DNA from: JBCCMQ01 sp039179985 | Lineage (GTDB): Bacteria; Pseudomonadota; Alphaproteobacteria; Rhodobacterales; Rhodobacteraceae | Assembly: GCA_039179985.1 (NCBI GenBank) | Contig: JBCDED010000007.1 | Location: forward strand, 1 to 64,000 | Length of the DNA stretch: 64,000 nt | Direction of reading: 5' to 3' | Part shown: positions 27,122 through 34,620 of the stretch, piece after piece | Numbering within the stretch: the first letter of the stretch is position 1 | Layout of the letters: the number at the start of each line of letters is the position of its first letter | Made by a program: the position numbers and the translations under genes | The notes under the pieces: generated by a model | Told to the model about the DNA's origin: nothing | Database searches by the model: none | What the model saw: only the letters and a program-made list of their open reading frames with translations

Positions 27122-27781
27122 ATGGGTATGCTGGTGCATGACCGGCCGCGTTACAGCCGGGCAGAACGCATTTCAGACGGTGTGGTTCACGTTATTGGTG
27201 TCGCGGGGGCATTGATGGCGGTGCCGGTTCTCATAACACTGACAGCGTTACGGACGACCGACACGGCGGCAATCACGGCGGCCTGCATTTACGGCGTATC
27301 GCTGATCCTGATGCTCCTGGCCTCAGCGCTATACAATATGATCGACCACCCGGACTGGACCGATCTTCTGCGCCGGATCGATTATTCATTCATCTACTTC
27401 AAGATCGCAGGCACCTACACGCCCTTCGCGCTTTTGGCGGGAGGACCGGCGCTCTATCTTTTGACCGGCATCTGGGGCGCGGCTTTCGCGGGCGCGGGCT
27501 TGCGGGTTTTCTCGCCGACCGGCGCGCGCTGGATGGGGATCGCCATCTACCTTGCTATGGGGTGGGCTGGAGTCTTTGCAGGCAGTGCGTTTTTGTCATC
27601 CATGTCCCTTTCGGTGCTCATCCTTGCCGTTGTCGGGGGGGTCCTCTACACGCTGGGGCTTGTGGTTTTCCTGCAGGAACGGCTGCGGTTCCACAACACA
27701 ATCTGGCATGTGTTTGTGCTGGCGGCGAGCGTGATATTCTTTATCGCCATCGCAATGCACATGGCACAGGGCGCCGCGTGA
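27122..27781 (+). CDS. Hemolysin III family (PAQR-like) membrane protein
   Basis: 219 residues with seven predicted TM segments. Family landmarks are ERISDGVVHVIGVAGAL near 15, ALYNM near 74 with RRIDYSFIYFKIAGTYTPFALL (about 88-109), and a late NTIWHVFVLAASVIFF near 195. Conserved His and Asp residues (H21, D90, H197) correspond to the metal site of PAQR/YqfA proteins. Its role in bacteria is unclear; membrane-lipid homeostasis is suspected. Its ATG coincides with the likely transcription start. A bidirectional terminator follows. Confidence 0.9.
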   Translation: MGMLVHDRPRYSRAERISDGVVHVIGVAGALMAVPVLITLTALRTTDTAAITAACIYGVSLILMLLASALYNMIDHPDWTDLLRRIDYSFIYFKIAGTYTPFALLAGGPALYLLTGIWGAAFAGAGLRVFSPTGARWMGIAIYLAMGWAGVFAGSAFLSSMSLSVLILAVVGGVLYTLGLVVFLQERLRFHNTIWHVFVLAASVIFFIAIAMHMAQGAA

Positions 27782-27790
27782 ACCCACCAA

Positions 27791-27818
27791 AAAAGGCCGC
27801 CCCGAAGGACGGCCTTTT
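27791..27818. terminator. Bidirectional intrinsic terminator
   Basis: AAAAGGCCG and CGGCCTTTT form a 9-bp stem with a 10-base loop, A-rich before and T-rich after. It sits between the convergent hemolysin III and TAXI binding protein genes and serves both. Confidence 0.88.
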
Positions 27819-27835
27819 GAAGAATTTTCAGAGGC

Positions 27836-28822
27836 TTATCCGCCGTAGATCATTTCATCGGGGATGTTTGCGCCAGCGTTTTCCTTGAACCATTTCGCCG
27901 CGCCGGGATGCCACATCAGGACGCCGTTCTTGTCCCAGTTCTCGGGCAGCGTCGAACGGGCGGCCTTGTGGATGCCGACCATGCGCTCGTTGTCGGACAT
28001 GATGACATCGACAACGGCTTCCACGAAGGTATCGGGCAGGTCGCAGTTGGCGATGGCGAAGTTCCACATGGACACCGACAGGGCGTCGGCATCCATCGTG
28101 CTGTAGGTGTCCGAGGGGATGATGAAGGACGACACGGGGTAGGCCGCGAGAATCTGGTCCTTCTCTTCCTGAGTAAAGGCGATGAAGTTGATGTCGGTCT
28201 GCACTTCGAGCTGGCTGACCGCCGGGGTCGGGACACCGGCCGCAAAGGCGATGACGTCAAGCAGACCGTCCTGAAGCTGACCGGCAAGGTCGTTCCAGCC
28301 GCCGTTCCGGCGCTCGAAATCCACGCCGAGCGTTTCCATCATGCGCGGGAAGTAGGTGTCGGAGGTGGAACCAGCGGGGCCAAAGCCGATCCGCGCGCCG
28401 TCCGGAATGTCCGAGATCGCGGTAATGCCGGTCGACGCAAGCGTGGTGACCGCAAAGGGCGTCTGGTACATCGGGAACATTGCGCAGGCGCCGGTCATCT
28501 GCAGGCCGGGCGCAATAGGGTTGGTGCCGCTGAGCGATTCTGCCGCAGGACCCATGGTGGTCATGCCGAACGCCGCGTCACCCGTATGGACAAGCGCCAT
28601 GTTCTGCATCGGGCCACCGGTGACTTCGCCACCGCCCGAAAGCCCGAGTTCTTCGGCCACAAGGTTTGCCCAGCCGGAGCCATAGGCGAAATAGGTGCCG
28701 CCCTGGCTTGCCGTGCCGACGGTGAAGCTTTCCGGCCAGCCGGTTCTGTCGAGATGACCGTCCGCGAAGGCGGAGCCGGCAACCAGCGTGACAGCGACAG
28801 CCGAGATTGCTTGGATTTTCAT
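27836..28822 (-). CDS. TAXI family TRAP transporter solute-binding protein
   Basis: A 328-residue periplasmic binding protein with signal peptide (SAVAVTLVAGSAFA). The TAXI signature ESFTVGTASQGGTYFAYGSGWANLV is near 30-54, followed by TGGPMQNMALVHTGDAAFGM and GFGPAGSTSDTYFP. TAXI proteins deliver organic acids such as glutamate or ketoglutarate to fused TRAP permeases. The only such permease here is at 19.5-21.7 kb on the same strand, with unrelated genes between, so the pairing is likely but inferred. Confidence 0.92.
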   Translation of the reverse strand: MKIQAISAVAVTLVAGSAFADGHLDRTGWPESFTVGTASQGGTYFAYGSGWANLVAEELGLSGGGEVTGGPMQNMALVHTGDAAFGMTTMGPAAESLSGTNPIAPGLQMTGACAMFPMYQTPFAVTTLASTGITAISDIPDGARIGFGPAGSTSDTYFPRMMETLGVDFERRNGGWNDLAGQLQDGLLDVIAFAAGVPTPAVSQLEVQTDINFIAFTQEEKDQILAAYPVSSFIIPSDTYSTMDADALSVSMWNFAIANCDLPDTFVEAVVDVIMSDNERMVGIHKAARSTLPENWDKNGVLMWHPGAAKWFKENAGANIPDEMIYGG

Positions 28823-28952
28823 AAGTTCTTCTCCCTAAATCGGGGCAGCTTGCCGTTGCGGAAGCTGCCCGCCGATAAGGGAATTAACCGGAACCCGGGC
28901 GGATGCAAGGAAAAGGCACCATGTTTACGGTAACATGGCCGACAAGGGTGCG

Positions 28953-29705
28953 TCAGCTTGCGCTGAGCGCCCTCACGATGGCCCCGAAGTCTGCGGCTTT
29001 CAAGGATGCACCACCCACAAGAGCCCCGTCGACGTTGGATACCGCAAAGATTTCGGCCGCGTTGCCCGGTTTGACCGAGCCGCCGTAGAGCAGAGGAATG
29101 GCGCTGCCTACGGGGGCGCCGAACCGCGCGATGAGTGCGGCGCGCAGGGCGTCGTGGACCTCGACGATTTGCTCTGGGCCCGCGACCCGTCCCGTGCCGA
29201 TGGCCCAGACGGGCTCATAGGCGACGACGGTGTTTTCTGCGGTGACTCCATCGGGCAGGGACTGGGCAAGCTGGTCGCCCACGACCGAAAGCGTTGCGCC
29301 TGCGTCCCGTTCTGCTTCGGTTTCGCCGAGGCAGACGATTGCCGTCAACCCGGCGTCCCAGGCGGCGGTGGTCTTGGCGGCCACATCGGCACTTGTCTCG
29401 CCGTGATCGGTCCGGCGTTCGGAATGCCCGGTGATCACGAATGCCGCGCCCAGATCCGCGATCATCTCGGCCGAGATGTCGCCGGTATGCGCGCCGGATG
29501 CTGATGCGTGGCAGTCCTGGGCACCAATGGCGAGGTAGCTGCCGCTGGCCTTCGCGGCCATGTCGCTGATAAGGGTCGCTGGGGGGCAGAGAAGAACGGT
29601 GCAGGCCGGGTCTGGGTCGGCGGCGAGCAGCGCCGGCACCTCGTCGAGTTGGGCCAAGAGGCCGTTCATCTTCCAATTGCCGGCGGCTATTTTTCGGGCG
29701 GTCAT
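28953..29705 (-). CDS. tpiA: Triose-phosphate isomerase
   Basis: A 250-residue glycolytic enzyme interconverting glyceraldehyde-3-phosphate and dihydroxyacetone phosphate. N-terminal AAGNWKMNG contains the catalytic Lys (K12); GHSERR holds the catalytic His near 95; AYEPVWAIGTG holds the catalytic Glu near 165; and YGGSVKPGN near 206 is the phosphate-binding loop. The full TIM barrel is intact. Monocistronic by appearance. Confidence 0.97.
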   Translation of the reverse strand: MTARKIAAGNWKMNGLLAQLDEVPALLAADPDPACTVLLCPPATLISDMAAKASGSYLAIGAQDCHASASGAHTGDISAEMIADLGAAFVITGHSERRTDHGETSADVAAKTTAAWDAGLTAIVCLGETEAERDAGATLSVVGDQLAQSLPDGVTAENTVVAYEPVWAIGTGRVAGPEQIVEVHDALRAALIARFGAPVGSAIPLLYGGSVKPGNAAEIFAVSNVDGALVGGASLKAADFGAIVRALSAS

Positions 29706-29741
29706 GGGTGGCGCACTTGTCTAGGGATCAATGCGCCCGTG

Positions 29742-30122
29742 TTAGCTGGTTCCGCGCTCTGCCGCCAGTTCTTCCACATCCTTGAACTTGATCGACTCGC
29801 CACAACCGCAGGCGTCTTCGACGTTGGGATTGCGGAACTTGAAGCCGCTTTCCAGAAGGCCGGTTTCATAGTCGATCTCGGTTCCGAAGAGGAACATCTG
29901 CGCCATGGGTGCGATCAGTACGCGTGCGCCGTCCTGTTCCACCACCTCGTCGTTGGGATCGGTTTCGGCCACGTAGTCCATGGTGTACTCCATGCCCGCG
30001 CAGCCGCCCTTCTTGACGCCGATGCGCAGACCTTTGGTGCCGTCCTGTTCCATAAGGCGGGCAATCTGTGCGGCGGCGGCGGGCGTGAGCGAGACGGCCT
30101 GTTTGCCGGGAATCCCAAACAT
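29742..30122 (-). CDS. HesB/IscA-type iron-sulfur cluster assembly protein
   Basis: An A-type Fe-S carrier of 126 residues. The domain starts VSLTPAAAAQIARLMEQDG. The three cluster cysteines lie in KKGGCAGMEY (C41) and in DACGCGES near the C-terminus. ATG 30122 matches the family N-terminus; the frame is open farther upstream without a ribosome site. It lies 72 bases after the DUF59/SufT-like gene on the same strand, a common pairing at the end of suf clusters. It could be ErpA, SufA or IscA in function. Confidence 0.92.
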   Translation of the reverse strand: MFGIPGKQAVSLTPAAAAQIARLMEQDGTKGLRIGVKKGGCAGMEYTMDYVAETDPNDEVVEQDGARVLIAPMAQMFLFGTEIDYETGLLESGFKFRNPNVEDACGCGESIKFKDVEELAAERGTS

Positions 30123-30194
30123 ATCGGTGTTCTCCTTAGACACGCCCAAAGTAGGCGCGGGCCCACGAAATCTCAATGGGCGCGAAGGTCGCTA

Positions 30195-30560
30195 TCACAT
30201 GAAGCCCAGCTCAAGCCGCGCTTCGTCCGACATCATGTCCATCCCCCAGGGCGGATCCCAGGTGATTTCGACGTTGACGGTCTTGACGCCTGGCAGGGGT
30301 TCGATGGCTTCGGCCAGCCAGCCGGGCATTTCGCCCGCCACAGGACAACCGGGGGCTGTCAGGGTCATGAGGACCTGCACGTCCCCTTCGGCGCTTATTT
30401 CGATTGTGTAGACCAGGCCCAGATCATAGATGTTCACTGGGATTTCAGGGTCATAGACGCTGCGGCAGGCCTCGACGATCCCATCATAAAGGGGATGGTC
30501 CGTCGTCGATGGGCGGATCAGGGGCGCCCCTTCCACCAGTCCTTCGCTCTCAGCGGTCAT
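30195..30560 (-). CDS. SUF system Fe-S assembly protein, DUF59 (SufT-like)
   Basis: 121 residues with the MIP18/DUF59 domain: YDGIVEACRSVYDPEIPVNIYDLGLVYTI near 25-53, TLTAPGCPVAGEMP with the conserved Cys near 72, and EITWDPPWGMDMMSDEARLELG at the end. These proteins help mature Fe-S enzymes. ATG 30560 has GAGGGCGAT upstream. It is divergent from the TetR gene (116-base spacer) and followed by the A-type carrier. Confidence 0.92.
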   Translation of the reverse strand: MTAESEGLVEGAPLIRPSTTDHPLYDGIVEACRSVYDPEIPVNIYDLGLVYTIEISAEGDVQVLMTLTAPGCPVAGEMPGWLAEAIEPLPGVKTVNVEITWDPPWGMDMMSDEARLELGFM

Positions 30561-30640
30561 ATCGCCCTCATGGTTTATCCGACCAAAGATATAAGGATTG
30601 GGCCCCGGGTCGTCCAGAGCGGTATATTTCCCGGGGCGTC

Positions 30641-30676
30641 TTGACATTCGAGTATCAAAAGAGACATATATGTCTC
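30641..30676 (+). promoter_or_regulatory. TetR promoter with 16-bp perfect operator palindrome
   Basis: TTGACA (30641-30646) and a -10-like CATATA (30665-30670), 18 bases apart. The perfect palindrome GAGACATATATGTCTC (30661-30676) covers the -10 and ends at the base before the ATG, a layout expected for TetR autorepression. The predicted transcription start is at or next to the ATG, and no Shine-Dalgarno is present. Confidence 0.75.
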
Positions 30677-31249
30677 ATGACCGACGCACCCTCAAAGTCA
30701 CAGCAGGCCATCATTGACGCCGCCTTCGCCACCTATGCGCAGCGCCCCACCGCAACGCTGGCCGAGGTTGCCGAGGCCGCAGGAGTGGGCCGGGCCACGC
30801 TGCACCGGTATTTTCCGGGGCGGCAGGACCTTATGGTCGCGCTGGCGCGCATCGCCTCGGCAGAGCTTGATGCCGCAATCGAAGCTGCCACCGCCGGTGC
30901 TGAGAGCCATGGTGCGGCTCTGCGCCGGGCGCTGTTCGCCATGGTGCCCCTGGGCGATCGCCAGTGGTTCCTTGCGACCGAGCCCGTTGACCTCGATCTG
31001 GCAATCGCCGCAGACTACGGCACCGCAAAAGCGGTTCTCGCCACCGAAATTGACGCCGCGAAAGCCGAAGGCATCTTTGACCCTGGTGTTCCCACCGACT
31101 GGATCGCCGCGGCCTACGACGACCTGATCTACACGGCCTGGAGCGCCGTGCGCGACCAGAAGCTCACCCCCAACCAGGCCGCGGACCTGGCCTGGCGCAC
31201 GCTGATCGCCGGGCTTGGTCCTGCCGAGGGAGACAGCCATGTACCCTGA
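30677..31249 (+). CDS. TetR family transcriptional regulator
   Basis: 190 residues. The N-terminal HTH has QQAIIDAAFATYAQRPTATLAEVAEAAGVGRATLHRYFPGRQDL with the usual recognition helix. The C-terminal ligand domain is helical (LRRALFAMVPLGDRQWFLATE, DWIAAAYDDLIYTAWSAVRDQ). It probably represses itself and the overlapping sterol-desaturase-family gene through the palindrome immediately before its start. The ligand is unknown, perhaps a fatty acid or sterol-like molecule given the neighbour (inference). Confidence 0.88.
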   Translation: MTDAPSKSQQAIIDAAFATYAQRPTATLAEVAEAAGVGRATLHRYFPGRQDLMVALARIASAELDAAIEAATAGAESHGAALRRALFAMVPLGDRQWFLATEPVDLDLAIAADYGTAKAVLATEIDAAKAEGIFDPGVPTDWIAAAYDDLIYTAWSAVRDQKLTPNQAADLAWRTLIAGLGPAEGDSHVP

Positions 31250-32093
31250 CACCTCACCGCTCTTGAATCTCGCCACCCAGATCGACGAGGTTTTCTTCGT
31301 CATAGGGGCTGTGATCCTTCTGATCGAACTGGCCGAAGCGCTGTTTAAGGGGTCATTTCGTAGCAGAACGCTTGCCGAAATGGCGGTCAGCGCCTCCACC
31401 CAGATCCCCTACATCATGGTCGAAGTCTTTATCATGACCGGCGCCTATGCGGTCTTCTACCTGCTGGCGGATCTCATAGCCTGGCAGGTGCCATCGGGCG
31501 TGGTGGGGCTGGCGCTGGCGATCCTCGCGGCCGATTTCACCTACTACTGGGAACACCGGATTGCCCATGAGGTCCGGCTTTTGTGGACGCAGCATGCGGT
31601 CCATCATTCGTCGCGCGACTATAACATCGTCACAGGCGTACGCTTTGGGCCGTTTGAAGGTGTCTGGGCGCTCGTCGCGCACCTGCCCATGGTGTTGATG
31701 GGGTTCTCGGCCGAGATGGTGATCTTTGGCTCTTTGGTGGTGTTGGCCTACCAGACCTGGCTGCATACGGAATTGATCGGCAAGCTCGGCCCCTTGGAAT
31801 GGGTGCTCAACACGCCGTCCCATCACCGGGTCCATCACGGGGCCAATGACAAATACCTGGACCGGAACTACGGCGGCATTCTGATCATCTGGGACCGGAT
31901 CTTCGGCACCTTCCAGGCCGAAGAGGAGCGGCCGCGCTACGGGCTGAAGCGCGATTTCGACAGCCGCAATCCGCTGCGCGTTTGGTTCTCCGAAATGCCC
32001 GAAATGATGCGTGACCTGAAGGCGGCGCGCACTTGGGGCGAGGTCTGGCTGGTTCTCTTCGGCCCGCCGGGCTGGCGGCCGGGCGGATCCTAG
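31239..32093 (+). CDS. Sterol desaturase / fatty acid hydroxylase family protein
   Basis: A 284-residue integral-membrane di-iron oxygenase. It has TM segments near 20-35, 55-75 and 80-100 and the His motifs of the family: HRIAH, HAVHHSS, then HTE and SHHRVHH. It may hydroxylate or desaturate a lipid. Its ATG lies inside the end of the TetR gene (11-base overlap) with GAGGGAGA upstream, so the two form one repressed unit. The actual substrate (hopanoid, carotenoid, ornithine lipid or other) cannot be told. Confidence 0.9.
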   Translation: MYPDTSPLLNLATQIDEVFFVIGAVILLIELAEALFKGSFRSRTLAEMAVSASTQIPYIMVEVFIMTGAYAVFYLLADLIAWQVPSGVVGLALAILAADFTYYWEHRIAHEVRLLWTQHAVHHSSRDYNIVTGVRFGPFEGVWALVAHLPMVLMGFSAEMVIFGSLVVLAYQTWLHTELIGKLGPLEWVLNTPSHHRVHHGANDKYLDRNYGGILIIWDRIFGTFQAEEERPRYGLKRDFDSRNPLRVWFSEMPEMMRDLKAARTWGEVWLVLFGPPGWRPGGS

Positions 32094-32138
32094 GGGCAGG
32101 ATTGCGCAGGCGCGCGGGACGGGGTAGGGCGCTCGGCC

Positions 32139-33269
32139 ATGGCAGAGCGCTTTTCCTTTGATCTTCGGGCCACCGACGGCAAGGCCCGCACCGGCGTGAT
32201 CACAACGCCGCGGGGCGAGGTGCGGACACCGGCCTTCATGCCCGTCGGCACGGCAGCGACGGTGAAGGCGATGCTGCCCGAGAACGTGCGCGCCACGGGC
32301 GCCGATATCCTTCTGGGAAATACCTATCATCTGATGTTGCGGCCCTCGGCCGAGCGGATCGACGCGCTGGGCGGGCTTCACCGGTTCATGAACTGGGAAG
32401 GTCCAATCCTGACGGACTCGGGCGGTTTTCAGGTCATGAGCCTCGCGGATCTGCGCAAGCTGACTGAGGAGGGCGTGCGCTTTCGCTCCCATGTGGATGG
32501 CAGCCAGCACATGCTGACACCCGAACGCTCCATGGAAATCCAGCGGCTACTAGGCTCGGACATTGTCATGTGTTTCGACGAGTGCCCGGCCTTGCCTTCC
32601 ACGCGCGAGACCATCGCAGACAGCATGCGCCTGTCCATGCGCTGGGCAGCGCGGTCTCGCGATGCTTTCGGCGAGCGTCCCGGTCACGCACTCTTCGGCA
32701 TCCAGCAGGGCGGGCTCGAAGAAGATCTGCGCGGCGAAAGCGCCGAGGCCTTGCGCGCTATCGGCTTCGACGGATACGCGGTGGGCGGACTGGCCGTGGG
32801 AGAGGGGCAGGAGGCGATGTTCGGTGTGCTCGACTACGCGCCTGACATGCTGCCTTCGGAAAAACCCCGCTATCTGATGGGCGTGGGCAAACCCGACGAC
32901 ATCGTCGGCGCGGTGGCGCGCGGGATCGACATGATGGATTGCGTGCTGCCCTCGCGTTCCGGCAGGACGGGCCAGCTCTTTACGCGGCGCGGTCCCATCA
33001 ACATCAAGAACGCCCGGCACCGCGACGATCCGCGGCCCATTGACGAACACTGCACCTGCCCAGCCTGCCGGAACTACGGCCGCGCCTACCTGCACCATGT
33101 ATTCCGGTCGGGAGAAATCATCGCCTCAATGCTGATGACCTGGCACAACCTGCACTACTATCAGGAACTGATGGCAGATATGCGCGCGGCGATTGCGGAC
33201 GGGCAGTTTGCGGAGTTCGCGGCGAAATTCTCCGAAGAGCAGGCCCGGGGCGATATCGAGCCCCTTTAG
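32139..33269 (+). CDS. tgt: tRNA-guanine(34) transglycosylase (queuine tRNA-ribosyltransferase)
   Basis: A 376-residue TIM-barrel enzyme that swaps G34 for preQ1 in His, Asp, Asn and Tyr tRNAs. The catalytic Asp region TDSGGFQVMSL is near 92, VMCFDECPALP near 143, GGLAVGEG near 217, and DMMDCVLPSRSGRTG near 265. The zinc site CTCPACRNYGRAYLHH lies near 305-330. Full length and intact. Followed by a hairpin. Confidence 0.97.
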   Translation: MAERFSFDLRATDGKARTGVITTPRGEVRTPAFMPVGTAATVKAMLPENVRATGADILLGNTYHLMLRPSAERIDALGGLHRFMNWEGPILTDSGGFQVMSLADLRKLTEEGVRFRSHVDGSQHMLTPERSMEIQRLLGSDIVMCFDECPALPSTRETIADSMRLSMRWAARSRDAFGERPGHALFGIQQGGLEEDLRGESAEALRAIGFDGYAVGGLAVGEGQEAMFGVLDYAPDMLPSEKPRYLMGVGKPDDIVGAVARGIDMMDCVLPSRSGRTGQLFTRRGPINIKNARHRDDPRPIDEHCTCPACRNYGRAYLHHVFRSGEIIASMLMTWHNLHYYQELMADMRAAIADGQFAEFAAKFSEEQARGDIEPL

Positions 33270-33289
33270 GTGTTGTCGCCGTATACTCT

Positions 33290-33316
33290 CCAATCCGAAA
33301 AAACCGCACGGATTGG
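33290..33316. terminator. Inverted repeat after tgt
   Basis: CCAATCCG and CGGATTGG (8 bp, perfect) enclose an A-rich 11-base loop. It lies 20 bases after the tgt stop without a strong T run, so it is a weak terminator or an mRNA-stabilising stem. Confidence 0.45.
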
Positions 33317-33423
33317 CACACACCAAACCGGCATTCCCGCCTCGAGCTGACTGAAATTTTGCGAATCCGGCAGTGATTTGGCCCAAAGAAGGCACTTGTG
33401 TATGACCAGTTTGGGAGTGGGCT

Positions 33424-34191
33424 ATGTCCTTCAAAGGAACTGCCGCGGGTGTCGCGGCACTATTTTTCGCAACATCGGCCAGCGCCGTCACCCTGGATGT
33501 GATGGTCTGGGATATCGTGGCGCCCGAGCCGGGCTGCTGTGCGGGCAATGACGAAGGTGAACAACTCGGTGACGGGGTCGCGCGCCAAAACGATGTCGTG
33601 CTGAGCCCGGGCGGGAACAACAACTTCTTCGACACCGCGCTGACGAACGGCACCAGCGCCGAAGGCCTGGATGAAGCCGGCGTTGACTATATCGTCGATA
33701 ACCTCGATGCCGATCTGAGCTTTCAGATGGATTCCTCCGATCTGGCGGCGGGCTTTTCGGCCTTGGGCTTGACCAACAGCGCCGCCCAGGGCGGCCCGAC
33801 GATCAATGATTTCTTTGGTCTCGGCGATCTTGGCGGCGTGGGCGCGAACTCGATCCTGGGCACGATCGTCAAGATTACCGGCACGATCGCCATCGACACC
33901 GGCGACTTCTTCTCCATCACGTCCGACGACGGCTACCGTCTGACGGTCAATGGTGAGATTCTGGACGAGGTGAGCGTGCTGCAGGCGCCGAAGACCAAGG
34001 ACACGGGTGCTTACCCGCTGGCCTCGGGCAATGTCGATTTCGAACTTCTCTGGTTCGAAGACAACCGCGTGAAAGCCGCGCTGAAGATGACACCGGAAGT
34101 TCAGCCTGTGCCGCTGCCGGCCGGTCTGCCTCTGCTGCTGGCAGGCCTTGGCGCAATGGGACTTGCCGCGCGCAAGAAACGCACGGCCTGA
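33424..34191 (+). CDS. Secreted VPLPA-CTERM protein
   Basis: 255 residues with an N-terminal signal peptide (AGVAALFFATSASA). A middle region with DDGYRLTVNG near 170 resembles a PA14/jelly-roll strand pair. The C-terminal sorting tail is VPLPAG, a hydrophobic helix (LPLLLAGLGAMGLAA) and RKKRTA. VPLPA-CTERM tails are recognised by exosortase-type systems, established for Rhodobacterales. The function of the passenger is unknown; a CC pair near residue 38 could be structural. ATG 33424 follows GGGAGTGGG. Confidence 0.88.
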   Translation: MSFKGTAAGVAALFFATSASAVTLDVMVWDIVAPEPGCCAGNDEGEQLGDGVARQNDVVLSPGGNNNFFDTALTNGTSAEGLDEAGVDYIVDNLDADLSFQMDSSDLAAGFSALGLTNSAAQGGPTINDFFGLGDLGGVGANSILGTIVKITGTIAIDTGDFFSITSDDGYRLTVNGEILDEVSVLQAPKTKDTGAYPLASGNVDFELLWFEDNRVKAALKMTPEVQPVPLPAGLPLLLAGLGAMGLAARKKRTA

Positions 34192-34220
34192 TTAGGACGC
34201 CATCCCCCTTGGCTAAGAAG

Positions 34221-34246
34221 AACGGGTGCTTCGGCGCCCGTTTTTT
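34221..34246 (+). terminator. Intrinsic terminator of the VPLPA-CTERM gene
   Basis: AACGGGTGC, a TTCG tetraloop and GCGCCCGTT (one G-T wobble) are followed by six T. Strong classical form, 30 bases after the stop. Confidence 0.92.
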
Positions 34247-34620
34247 GCGTCTTCGGGTCGCTAAACCGGGCGATGCGCCGAAAACGAAGCCCAGGCACCC
34301 CGGTCGGTCGCAGGAAAGTACTGTTTTTGAAGGTGTTTCTTAACACAAACCCGACTGTCACAGGGCGTGGTATCTTGCCCGCCCGCAGTCGAGCGCCAGA
34401 TCTCACTTTGCGGTGCTGCGTGCCGGCCTTGCCGCCCATCACGCCAACAAACCCCTTTCAGCTTGTGGATTGGCCGCGTGCGGTTCACACTTGCCCCAGA
34501 TAACCACACGAGCAGTTGAAAGCGGGCGGTTTCCGCCCCAGATGTATCTGCCAAGACCGGAAACGTTCCAAAGGCTGCCGCAGATCGGGGCCGGAGCGTT
34601 TCGCTGACAGAGGAAACCAT
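34247..34620. other. Untranslated region before lon
   Basis: No credible gene. It contains a small hairpin GTGTT-tctt-AACAC (34333-34346), the heat-shock-type promoter at 34516-34543 and the lon ribosome binding site (AGAGGAAA, 34609-34616). The 260 bases before the promoter hold nothing else recognised. Confidence 0.6.
34516..34543 (+). promoter_or_regulatory. Candidate heat-shock (RpoH) promoter of lon
   Basis: TTGAAA, 14 bases, then CCCCAGAT, close to the sigma-32 type consensus (CTTGAA-N-CCCCAT). It gives a leader of about 70 bases before the lon ATG. Heat-shock control of lon is well known in proteobacteria. Confidence 0.6.

Noticed and set aside
34333..34363. Pho half-site-like CTGTCAC and GTGTT/AACAC stem before lon
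   Set aside because: Only one half repeat without a second at the right distance; the stem is short.
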